From NCBI GenBank assembly GCA_964421355.1, contig CAYQWX010000045.1:1-16580 (forward strand): 16,580 bases of DNA, given 5' to 3'. The notes below the pieces were generated by a model. The model was not told the origin of the DNA. It was given only the letters and a program-made list of their open reading frames with translations, and did no database searches. This document shows, one piece after another, positions 8,001 through 15,400 of this stretch. Position 1 is the first letter of the stretch; every line of letters begins with the position of its first letter. The DNA comes from JALTDM01 sp964421355. Its GTDB lineage: Bacteria > Bacteroidota > Bacteroidia > Bacteroidales > JALTDM01. Both the position numbers and the translations under genes were made by a program.

Positions 8001-9397
8001 GTTTTATTGGGTAAAGCTTCTGTGATGATTATATTTCCGTTAGATGTGTCTAATTTATTTTGTAAAGGAGCTTCATCCATCATCAATTCGTTATCAAGTG
8101 GAATACAAAATCCTGGCATTGTAGCAGGAGGAGTAACAGGTATAGGTATGTTAATAGTAAACTCCAGAGCGGTAACACCAAAAGTGAAAGCAAGACTATC
8201 CCATGTGTGATTTGTGAAAGTAGGAGTTATGCTATGATTTATCCCCACATCCATACTTGGCCAATCAAAACAAGGCCATCTGAAATGTAAATCTTGGCAT
8301 GCTTCAAATTTTATAGTATCATTTACACCAGAGTCAACAGTATCACTATTAGGTGAAGTTACATAATATTCTACTGGAGTGGGAAAGGAGAGAGTATTCC
8401 ATACTGTTGGATGAAAACTTAGATCCTGCTGCATTGTGCTGCTAAAATATAAATTAGCAGTAAGCAAAGAATAGTCAATCGTTATGCCTCCGCCCAAATC
8501 ATAAGTTCCATTTAGCATGTTCAAAAACTGCTGAATAGCAGGACCTTGTGGAGGCGGGATAAATTGTGCAATAAAAGATAAGAATTGTATAATATCTAAA
8601 TCAAAACTTGCGTATGTGGAGTCTCCATCTGCCAATATAGTTTTATGACAGGGGTCAGATAGATCCAAATGGTCGTTAGTTTCTATGTAAGGAATAGTTA
8701 TTTCTCCACTCAATCCGGTTCCTGCAAAATTGTTAAATGTAATAGGTAATACTGTGTCGTGGCAAAAGCCAAAACTGCCATTGTCGGCACATGGATATAT
8801 TACTTCACCTGTTTGTCCATTAAGGTAAAATAATATTAAAGAATCTGCCGGAACATCTACATTAACAAGGGAGACATTATCACAATCATATAAACATACA
8901 TCGGCATTTATATCAAGTCCAAAACCATAATCCAAATCAAGAGATATTACTCCTGCTTGTGGAAAATGAGAGTTAAGTGCCCAGCCGTCCAATAGTTGAT
9001 AGTCTGAATGTATATCTACAAATTGTCCTGGATTCCATGTGTAATTATTAGGAAATGTTAAATTTATCTGTACAGGATAAAATACATCTACCCATCCGGT
9101 AGTAAAACCGTACATTTCGAAAGTAGAACCTAATAACAACCATGTATTTATGTTAAAATTTGCACCAAAATCACCTCCTAGTACACTGGTAATATATCCG
9201 ATAGACATAGATGTGTCATAGTATATATGGAACAAGTCTAAGTTCATATTTATATCAAACGGATCTCCATTTGGTCCCCACATATTTTGATGTTCCGTTT
9301 GCCAAGGTATTTGGGTGGAAATAGTATAAGTTTGTCCGTTTGCATTAAAAACAAACAATGATATAATTACTAATATGCTAAATAATATTTTTTTCAT
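5048..9397 (-). CDS. Giant secreted SprB-repeat/PKD protein with type B T9SS sorting domain
   Basis: This is a predicted cell-surface or secreted adhesin-like protein of 1449 residues. A signal peptide (MKKILFSILVIISLFVFNANG, 1-21) is followed by about 550 beta-rich residues that I cannot assign, with many paired cysteines such as CLYDC. Next come six clear SprB-type repeats and two degenerate ones (about 581-1173), each running from a Cys through GGTPPYTYxW and AGNYxVTVTD to a GC. Two PKD-like domains follow (about 1192-1273 with WEFGD, and 1276-1355 with WNFGDGDSS). The last ~92 residues are the gliding-motility-type CTD (APTAFTPDNDGVNDIF, FNRWGELIF, GWDGTYNGK, GTYKWHVEF, GDVILVR). The reading frame is open upstream to 9487, but the cysteine-rich extension precedes an ideal signal peptide. 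The ATG at 9397 overlaps the upstream stop as ATGA, so that start is chosen. Known type B cargo includes F. johnsoniae SprB; the ligand here is unknown. Confidence 0.93.
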   Translation of the reverse strand: MKKILFSILVIISLFVFNANGQTYTISTQIPWQTEHQNMWGPNGDPFDINMNLDLFHIYYDTSMSIGYITSVLGGDFGANFNINTWLLLGSTFEMYGFTTGWVDVFYPVQINLTFPNNYTWNPGQFVDIHSDYQLLDGWALNSHFPQAGVISLDLDYGFGLDINADVCLYDCDNVSLVNVDVPADSLILFYLNGQTGEVIYPCADNGSFGFCHDTVLPITFNNFAGTGLSGEITIPYIETNDHLDLSDPCHKTILADGDSTYASFDLDIIQFLSFIAQFIPPPQGPAIQQFLNMLNGTYDLGGGITIDYSLLTANLYFSSTMQQDLSFHPTVWNTLSFPTPVEYYVTSPNSDTVDSGVNDTIKFEACQDLHFRWPCFDWPSMDVGINHSITPTFTNHTWDSLAFTFGVTALEFTINIPIPVTPPATMPGFCIPLDNELMMDEAPLQNKLDTSNGNIIITEALPNKTPLSNIIDSSLSIPSTSYNIDTASKPNNHEGSTYICSRPYLIPGVDTPQIDLIGLKWAYHIGPLIDEQYPLGYIPITWYNNTWELEGFPDTTIDPVTMIPNPEIAIVDTTDQDVQCAGDSSGYLVVQIENGTPPFTYSWSNGVTHTTNNHTDTLYNVGAGTYYVTISDVNGCSLNAEYDIVELDPPIIVDYDITDVLCYGDSTGAIDITVSGGTPPYTYHWEPLNVNTEDISNVPAGNYTLFVTDAVGCTKEVDLDIIQPDTMLMLSIDSIHNVSCNGGSDGYINLEVSGGTPPYSYLWNNGETTEDVNLLPAGNYTVTVIDSHGCTENISQQITEPEPITVEDTIHNVSCYGGNDGYIEIEVSGGTPPYTYQWSTGDTTQNIYDLTENGYRVTITDEHGCQYFGSYYVDAPDAPLQTQIVGHDVLCHGESTGSIDLTVTGGVPPYHYLWNTGNTVEDLHNIPAGNYSVTVTDHYGCVIIDSVTINEPDEPLMVMGEVENVRCHSEYNGSITLTITGGTPPYSTLWNTGAQNVVYEGLTAGNYSVTVTDNNGCKFEDEYTVTEPEPLYADVTSPQQICIGEEAQIWVSATGGTYPYQYQWNNGMTLDTIYVNPDTTTEYNVTVTDINGCTYTPNNTTVYVYPPLNVELTLSDDTVCPGDLVEMNIVASGGNGMYHYYLDSTEINVPYSIQTGTMAGNRHLHVVVDDECSTPEFIIDTSIYILNVPVLGFSPDTTKGCPPLNVTFHINNFIPNLDYNWEFGDQTGALHSSTQNVTHTYTESGTYSVTLYSQTDDGCPIKETAPDLITIYPTPHAEFLADPALIQLTQNQIHFINMSTGASYYFWNFGDGDSSLQENPVHSFSFLNSQYAVTLVAYNNYECKDTAIKTLEVEKFYTFWAPTAFTPDNDGVNDIFIVKGVNIDNSTFNLTIFNRWGELIFQSSDIHKGWDGTYNGKKAEVGTYKWHVEFYDKAGKFHTYSGDVILVR
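5879..7657 (-). repeat. Array of eight SprB-type repeats within the adhesin gene
   Basis: Each unit is 75-82 codons, with first cysteines at about residues 581, 663, 741, 816, 892, 968, 1043 and 1121 of the protein. Units 1-6 fit the SprB consensus. Units 7 and 8 keep the framing cysteines and a GG-xx-Y-x-Y core but have lost much of the rest. Units 3 and 4 are nearly the same in amino acids over their first half and are also close in nucleotides (both contain ACAACTTACATT on the plus strand), pointing to the most recent duplication. The conserved Cys pair in each unit suggests one disulfide per domain. Confidence 0.85.
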
Positions 9398-9912
9398 TGT
9401 TTTACAAATCTTGCTGACAATACACTGTGTAATAAAACAGGAGCAATAGTTTCTTTTGCAATAACAGGATAATTGGCATTTATCCAAATAGTATTTTCAT
9501 AATTTCCTGTAAAAAACATATATCGTTCATATTCCAATTCCGTATGATTACTGTCATGTCCTTTTACTTTGAAACGCACAAGATATAAAGTGCCCCTATT
9601 CCCATTTGCCGTAATGGTATCTTTTTTGAAAATAAATGTTGCACCTTGTTCTTCAATATGCTTCTTAGTGAGCTTTTTAATAGAAAGAGGGTATCCCAAG
9701 CCTTTTATTTCATTTACTTGTATTGTGGATGAAGTAGTGGGATGAACCAATACATTTGGAGTGCTTGGCAAAACTATAAAAAACTTAGGAGGAATAATTT
9801 CTATATCAGTTTTAGGTATTGTAAGGTAATGAGACTGCACTATAGTAGAATCTTGAGCATTGGCAACCCATATGCTCAACATCATTATAAACCATCCTAC
9901 GATTTTTTTCAT
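9394..9912 (-). CDS. Small exported protein, first gene of the adhesin operon
   Basis: The family is not firmly recognised. From the ATG at 9912 the protein has 172 residues: a signal peptide (MKKIVGWFIMMLSIWVANA, cleavage before Q20), then a mainly beta domain with TPNVLVHPTTSSTIQVNEIKG, TANGNRGTLYLVRFKVKG and YERYMFFTGNYENTIWINANYP, and a closing helix (IAPVLLHSVLSARF). This layout resembles Mog1p/PsbP-like or DcrB-like periplasmic domains, but the likeness is weak. An ATG six codons upstream (9930) is in frame. However, a TATATTTG box at 9932-9939 would place the transcription start at or after it, so the inner ATG, which also gives a cleaner signal peptide, is preferred. Its stop overlaps the adhesin start by 4 bp, implying translational coupling. 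Confidence 0.85.
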   Translation of the reverse strand: MKKIVGWFIMMLSIWVANAQDSTIVQSHYLTIPKTDIEIIPPKFFIVLPSTPNVLVHPTTSSTIQVNEIKGLGYPLSIKKLTKKHIEEQGATFIFKKDTITANGNRGTLYLVRFKVKGHDSNHTELEYERYMFFTGNYENTIWINANYPVIAKETIAPVLLHSVLSARFVKQ

Positions 9913-9931
9913 TTTTCGATATAATTTCATA

Positions 9932-9939
9932 CAAATATA
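9932..9939 (-). promoter_or_regulatory. Probable promoter -7 element of the adhesin operon (TATATTTG)
   Basis: The minus strand reads TATATTTG, an exact TAnnTTTG match, 19 bp before the preferred ATG at 9912. It helps decide that start, because the upstream ATG (9930) would fall at or before the 5' end of the transcript. No TTG is seen at -33, so the promoter may be weak or need an activator. A 6-bp dyad, TAAATG/CATTTA (9971-9989), lies further upstream and may be chance. Confidence 0.5.
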
Positions 9940-10065
9940 CTTTTAAAAAGTTAAAAAGTTGCGAATAAAATAAATGATTTTAACATTTAGACTTGAATAA
10001 GATTTATTTTTAGGTTTTCTAATTGAATTGGTTTTTTATAATTAATAAAAACTCTCTTTATACAC

Positions 10066-10085
10066 TTTTGGATACGGTATCAAAA
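10066..10085. promoter_or_regulatory. Operator-like palindrome upstream of the MgtC/DUF4010 gene
   Basis: GATAC (10071-10075) and GTATC (10077-10081) are perfect inverted copies around a single G. The dyad extends to TTTT (10066-10069) and AAAA (10082-10085) if one extra G at 10070 is allowed. It ends 19 bp before the -7 box at 10105, the place where a -33 element would normally be, and no TTG is present there. The position suits a repressor or activator site, but no regulator is encoded nearby and no second copy was seen in the window. Confidence 0.35.
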
Positions 10086-10104
10086 CTTTTTATTAAAAAA
10101 GACT

Positions 10105-10112
10105 TAATTTTG
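10105..10112 (+). promoter_or_regulatory. Probable -7 element for the 10139-15972 gene run (TAATTTTG)
   Basis: TAATTTTG matches TAnnTTTG and ends 26 bp before the ATG at 10139. It is the only good -7 box upstream of the four-gene run, whose members are separated by 16 bp or less or overlap. A -33 TTG is missing; the palindrome 10066-10085 occupies that area. Confidence 0.5.
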
Positions 10113-10138
10113 TATAAACCTTTTTTAATACTTTTTAA

Positions 10139-11416
10139 ATGCACGATTTATTTGATATTATCCCTAAAGATTTTCTATATTTTGTATTAACAGCACTTTT
10201 TTCACTGCTAATAGGCTTGGAACAACGGCGAAGATTTTGGAATAAAAATAAAAAAACATTAATAGGAACAGACAGGACATTTGCATTTGTTGGAATGGCA
10301 GGATATATATTTTACATTATATCTCCAAATCATTTGTATTTATATGCACTTGGATTTATTGGTATTTTGTCGCTTGTAATAGTATTTTATTGGAAAAAAA
10401 TAGACGAAACGGGAAACTTTGGAGTAACTACACTTATTACCTTTTTGATAACTTATGGCATAGCACCACTGCTATATACTCAGCCTACATGGCTTGTTAT
10501 ATTGATAATTACTACTGTTTTGGTAATGTCAGAAATGAAAGAACACTTTAAAGCTATTTCTGGCAAATTTGATGATGATGAATTTATAACACTTGCTACG
10601 TTTTTAATAATGTCAGGAGTAGTGTTGCCACTATTGCCGGATAAAATCATAATTAAAGAAATACCTGTATCTCCTTTTAAATTTTGGCTTGCAATAGTAG
10701 TGGTATCCGGCATTTCTTACATAAGTTATATTTTACAAAAGTTCATATTTCCTAAAAGAGGGATAATAATTACGGCTATACTTGGTGGTTTGTATAGTAG
10801 TACGGCAACTACCATAGTTTTAGCTCAAAAAAGTAAAAACTCTTCTATTCCAGTAAAACAAATTACAGCAGGAATAATTATGGCAACGGGAATGATGTTT
10901 TTGAGAGTGCTTGTAATAGCATTTATTTTTAATTATTCGTTAGGAGTGCAGCTTTCTCTTCCTATTTTTATACTTATAGCTTTAACATTTTTAATTGGTA
11001 TAATCAACTTGAAACTTGGAAGAAAGGAAAGTCAAATATCTTTAACGGAAGAAGAACATCGCAAAAGTAAAAATCCTTTGGAATTTAAGACAGCATTGAT
11101 TTTTGCTTTGTTGTTTGTTTTGTTTGCTGCTATTACACAGTTTGTAATAAAATATTATGGAGCACAAGGATTGAAATTTCTGTCTTTTGTGGTAGGTGTT
11201 ACAGATATTGATCCGTTTTTACTTAGTTTATTTACAGGGAAATTTAGTGCTTCTTTAAACATTCTATCTTCAGCCACATTGATAGCAGTTACAAGTAATA
11301 ACTTGATGAAATGGTTTTATTCTCTGTTGTGGGGACATAATTCTATAAAGAAAAAAGTTAGTGTTAGTTTTATTATTATCTTAGCTATTTCTATATTAGT
11401 GATAATTTTTGTGTAA
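10139..11416 (+). CDS. MgtC/DUF4010 family integral membrane protein
   Basis: The 425 residues form a multi-span inner-membrane protein with about eleven hydrophobic segments. The N-terminal third resembles the MgtC/SapB family: the first helix leads into LLIGLEQRRR (23-32), followed by TDRTFAFVGMAGYI (44-57). The remainder fits DUF4010, with GGLYSSTATT (216-225) and GVTDIDP (353-359), conserved small and acidic residues between helices. Family members are widespread and mostly uncharacterised; a link to ion handling or magnesium stress is inferred from MgtC only. It is the first gene of a run that continues 16 bp later, preceded by a -7 box and an operator-like palindrome. The length is normal and no defect is seen. 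Confidence 0.88.
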   Translation: MHDLFDIIPKDFLYFVLTALFSLLIGLEQRRRFWNKNKKTLIGTDRTFAFVGMAGYIFYIISPNHLYLYALGFIGILSLVIVFYWKKIDETGNFGVTTLITFLITYGIAPLLYTQPTWLVILIITTVLVMSEMKEHFKAISGKFDDDEFITLATFLIMSGVVLPLLPDKIIIKEIPVSPFKFWLAIVVVSGISYISYILQKFIFPKRGIIITAILGGLYSSTATTIVLAQKSKNSSIPVKQITAGIIMATGMMFLRVLVIAFIFNYSLGVQLSLPIFILIALTFLIGIINLKLGRKESQISLTEEEHRKSKNPLEFKTALIFALLFVLFAAITQFVIKYYGAQGLKFLSFVVGVTDIDPFLLSLFTGKFSASLNILSSATLIAVTSNNLMKWFYSLLWGHNSIKKKVSVSFIIILAISILVIIFV

Positions 11417-11432
11417 TATAAAGTTTTACAAC

Positions 11433-11936
11433 ATGAAAAAATATAAAATATATTTATCTGTTATATTCGTTTTATTTATAACAATCTCTTGGTCTCATCC
11501 TGTTCACATATCCACGAGTCATATTTATTATGAAAAGGCTAAAAAAGGATTTTATTTTGAGACAAAAATCTTTACAAACGATTTACAAAAAGATATTTAC
11601 AAAACTTTTTCCAAACAAATAAATCTAAACAATATTACAAAGAATGAAAGAATACTACTATTAAAATATCTACAAAAAAATGTATTTATAAAAGTTCAAA
11701 ATAAAATATATAACCATTTTACATTAGATGATATAGAAACAAAAAACACATCGGTTATTTTCAAATATCATTTTAAGTTTACTAAAAAGCCTCCAAAAAT
11801 ATTATTACATTTTTCTGTATTACTGGATTTGTTCAGAGATCAAACCGACTTAGTTATATTTGATTACAACAATATAGAAAAAGGGCTTACTTTTAACCAT
11901 TCAAACAGAGAATATACTATTACTTTGAAGGAATAA
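11433..11936 (+). CDS. DUF6702 family exported protein
   Basis: The 167 residues have a signal peptide (MKKYKIYLSVIFVLFITISWS, cleavage before HPVH at 22). They show the plan of the Bacteroidota DUF6702 family: HPVHISTSHIYY (22-33) as the first strand, a KIFTNDLQKDI segment (45-55), and LLDLFRDQTDLVIF (130-143), matching the conserved late motif of that family. The function is unknown; members are predicted periplasmic or outer-membrane-associated. The frame is open back to a TTG at 11409 inside the previous gene, but the ATG at 11433 gives the proper signal peptide. It sits 16 bp after the DUF4010 gene and 6 bp before rlmH, so it is probably co-transcribed with both. The family name rests on motif memory, not on a search. 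Confidence 0.82.
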   Translation: MKKYKIYLSVIFVLFITISWSHPVHISTSHIYYEKAKKGFYFETKIFTNDLQKDIYKTFSKQINLNNITKNERILLLKYLQKNVFIKVQNKIYNHFTLDDIETKNTSVIFKYHFKFTKKPPKILLHFSVLLDLFRDQTDLVIFDYNNIEKGLTFNHSNREYTITLKE

Positions 11937-11942
11937 TTTTTT

Positions 11943-12416
11943 ATGGATATTACATTGTTACAAATAGGAAAAACTTTTTTTGATTATATAAACAAAGGGG
12001 TAAAAGATTACGAACAAAGGATAAATAGATATGTGAAATTAGAGACAATAACACTTACTACTCCTGCAAAATATTCCAAACTTGGCAAAGAACAATTAAA
12101 AGAAAAAGAATCTTTGTTATTGTGGGAAAAAATTGTAAAAAAATATGATTATATAATTCTACTTGACGAAGCAGGTAAAGAACTGACTTCCGTTCAATTT
12201 GCACAAAAACTTGAAAAACTCCTTCTTGCTTCACACAAACACATAGTATTTGTGATAGGTGGAGCTTATGGTGTTACCGACGAATTTAAGAGAAAATGTG
12301 ATTTTATTTTATCTTTGTCAAAAATGACTTTTTCGCACCAACTGGTGCGTTTGGTTTTTGCGGAACAATTATATCGAGCATTCACAATAATAAATAATGA
12401 GAATTATCACCACTAA
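11943..12416 (+). CDS. rlmH: 23S rRNA (pseudouridine1915-N3)-methyltransferase RlmH
   Basis: This SPOUT-class methyltransferase uses S-adenosylmethionine to methylate pseudouridine 1915 in helix 69 of 23S rRNA on assembled 70S ribosomes (family knowledge). The 157 residues match the usual ~155. Visible hallmarks are ILLDEAGKELTS (72-83), FVIGGAYG (103-110, cofactor-binding loop), LSLSKMTFSHQLVR (123-136, trefoil-knot region), QLYRAFTI (142-149) and the C-terminal NYHH, which stands where the family has its conserved end. It starts 6 bp after the DUF6702 gene. Its last seven codons are overlapped by the start of the sensor kinase. Intact. Confidence 0.97.
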   Translation: MDITLLQIGKTFFDYINKGVKDYEQRINRYVKLETITLTTPAKYSKLGKEQLKEKESLLLWEKIVKKYDYIILLDEAGKELTSVQFAQKLEKLLLASHKHIVFVIGGAYGVTDEFKRKCDFILSLSKMTFSHQLVRLVFAEQLYRAFTIINNENYHH

Positions 12417-15400
12417 TAATAAAAAAACTCTTTTCAAGTTATTAGCAATTTTACTAATTGCAATTGGAGGGCTGTTTATACCTACTTTATACAGATGGCT
12501 GGCGAATACAACTATCCCTATTGGTGATATTACAAAAAACTATACTTATTCTACTTTTTTGACCAAACAGTGTGCAGAAAATATAGTTAAACAAATAGAT
12601 AGTCTATCTAAAACTGACATATTTCAATATTTATTGGAATACAAAAAAAAGAATCCTGAAGGTATTGATTTCTTTATATTTGAAAATAATCATATTAAGG
12701 CATGGACTACAAATGATTTTTATGTGGATACATCCTTGCTAAACTACCACCAGAAAACCGTATGGTTTCATGATGTGTTATTATATGTGTATGTAAAAAA
12801 TATAGGGACAAAAAAATTATTAACTACGCTGGTGTTAAGCAGAAAGTATCCTGTAGAAAATGATTACCTCAAAGATTACACGAATCCATTGCTTAAATTA
12901 CCGTCAAACTACAAAATATCACAATCAAAAAAAGGTATTCCTATAAAAACTTCTCAAGGCAATATTGTGTTCTATGTTATGAAAGAACAAGTAAAAGTTC
13001 CTTCCGATATATATATGTTATCCTTTTTAATAGAATTTTTACTTGGGATATTCATTTTTTATTTTTTGGGAAAATCTTTGTCTAACCGTACACAAGTTAT
13101 AATTTGGAGCATATTGATTATAGGATTATTGTTACTTAAACAATTTGACATATTACAGCATTTGCCATTTGAAATCTTCAAACCGTATTTATTTTCTTCA
13201 CATTGGTTTTTTAGCTTGGGGGAATTATTGTTGTGGAGCTTGCTTGTGTGGGGAATTTCTGTTGGTGTTCAAAAAAATATTTCTCATAACATAAATAACA
13301 AACAAAAGACTTTTTTATTTTTGATATTATACCCCTTTTTATCCGTTTTTTTGATATATATAATCAGGATATTGGTTATAGATTCTATTATCAATGTACA
13401 TTTTTATGATATATATTCATTATCGGTGTATTCTGTTTTTGTATTATTAGTTTTATTACTTTTCACTATTGCATTTGCCCATTTGTTTTTTGCATTTATT
13501 CCTTATTTTAATAATAAAAAAAAATATTTATGGCTTTTGGCAATTTATCCTATTGCTTATATATTCCTGCTACTTTTTAATCTTCACATATTCATTTTAT
13601 TTTTCATGCTCTTGTTATTTACAGGATTAGGTGTATTATTTTTAATTACACAAAAACAAAATCCTGCAACTAATGTAATCGGGTTATTAATAGCTTCTGC
13701 AATAATTTCGGGGTTACTATTTTATTTTTCTGAGAAAAAAGAAAATAGCATAAAACATTTATTAGTTACCAAATTATCGGAAGAACGAGATCTGGTATTA
13801 GAGAATATATCACAGGATATAATAAATGATGCGTTGAAGGACAGTTCAATAATTTCATTATTGCAAAATGACACATTATCACAAGAACAAATAAATAAAA
13901 ATCTTAAAGATTACCTCAAACAACATTATTTTACAGGATATTGGTCTAACTACGATATACAGATTACAATATGTTCTAATAATGATGATTTGGAGATTCT
14001 GGGAGAAAACAGAATAATTAACTGTTTTTCATATTTTAACCAAATAATAAAATATCAAGGAGAAAAGGTAGGCTCGTCTCGTTTCTATTTTATAAATAAT
14101 GATAATGGGCGAATTAGTTATCTAATGGTATTAGATTATGCTCCAAAAATATATAAAAAAGTTTTTGTTGAAATAGATTCCAAGCTTTTGGCAGTAAAAC
14201 AAGGTTATCCCGAACTAATGCTAAATTACAAAGGTGATTCATTCTTAAAAAAATATAACTATGCTAAATATAAAAACGGTAAGTTATATTTTCAGTATGG
14301 AGATTTCCCTTATCCTCTTGTAGATAAAATGTTTGTTAATAAGCCGAATATGTCAGAACTTTCTTTTAATAAATATTCGCATTTGATTTATAAGGCTTCT
14401 GATAATTCCTTATTTGTGTTGAGTAGTAAAAAAATAGGATTTTGGGATATAGTGCAGGAGACATCATATTTGTTTTTGATAAGTTTAATATTTTATGTAC
14501 TACTTTTATTTGATAAAGGAAAGATAAAACTTCATTTACTTACACTTAGAGGACAAATACAGATAACAATGTTTAGTCTTTTATTTTTATTTTTTATTGT
14601 AGTAGGAATAATTGTAGTAATTATAATTAAAAACAATTTCAACAATTATTATAGGCAAAGCCTTAAGGAGAAAATGGAATCTATAAGAGATGAATTTTCC
14701 GAAAAAGACATTGCCTCATTATCAGAACGAGAAATATCCGACTTTGTATATAAATTATCTGGAGTATTTTATACAGATATTCATTTATATGATACCACGG
14801 GTAATTTGTTATATACAAGTATTCCTGCTATCTTTGACAAAAACATACAGAGTTCTTATGCTAACCCAAATGCTTATTATATGCTACACCACAAATTATT
14901 ATCAAGATATATTCACCAAGAGGAAATAGGCAAACTCAAATTTTTATCGGCATACACCCCTATCCTTAATGAAGAATATAAACCAATAATGTATCTAAAC
15001 TTGCCATATTTTACTAAACAGGTGGAAATGACACGACAAATGATAATGCTTATTACTTCGGTAATAAATATTTTTGTCTTTTTAATAGTAGTTTCGTTAT
15101 TATTTACAGTATTAGTATCAAATAGGATTACCGAACCCCTTTCTATAATAAGAAATCATATAAAACAACTTTATTTAGGTAGTGAAAACAAAAAAATTAA
15201 ATTAAACATCAAAAACGAAATAGGAGATTTGGTAAAAGAATACAACAAAATGATTGATAAACTGGAAGAAAGTGCTCTTAAATTAGCCCAATCTGAAAGG
15301 GAAAGCGCATGGCGGGAAATGGCAAAACAAGTGGCACATGATATAAAGAATCCTCTTACTCCAATGAAACTAAGCATACAGTATCTTCAACAAACGTGGA

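Noticed and set aside
9971..9989. Dyad TAAATG/CATTTA upstream of the adhesin operon as an operator
   Set aside because: A six-base A/T-rich dyad with a 7-bp spacer is expected by chance in DNA of this composition, and it does not overlap the -7 box. Mentioned only in the promoter entry.
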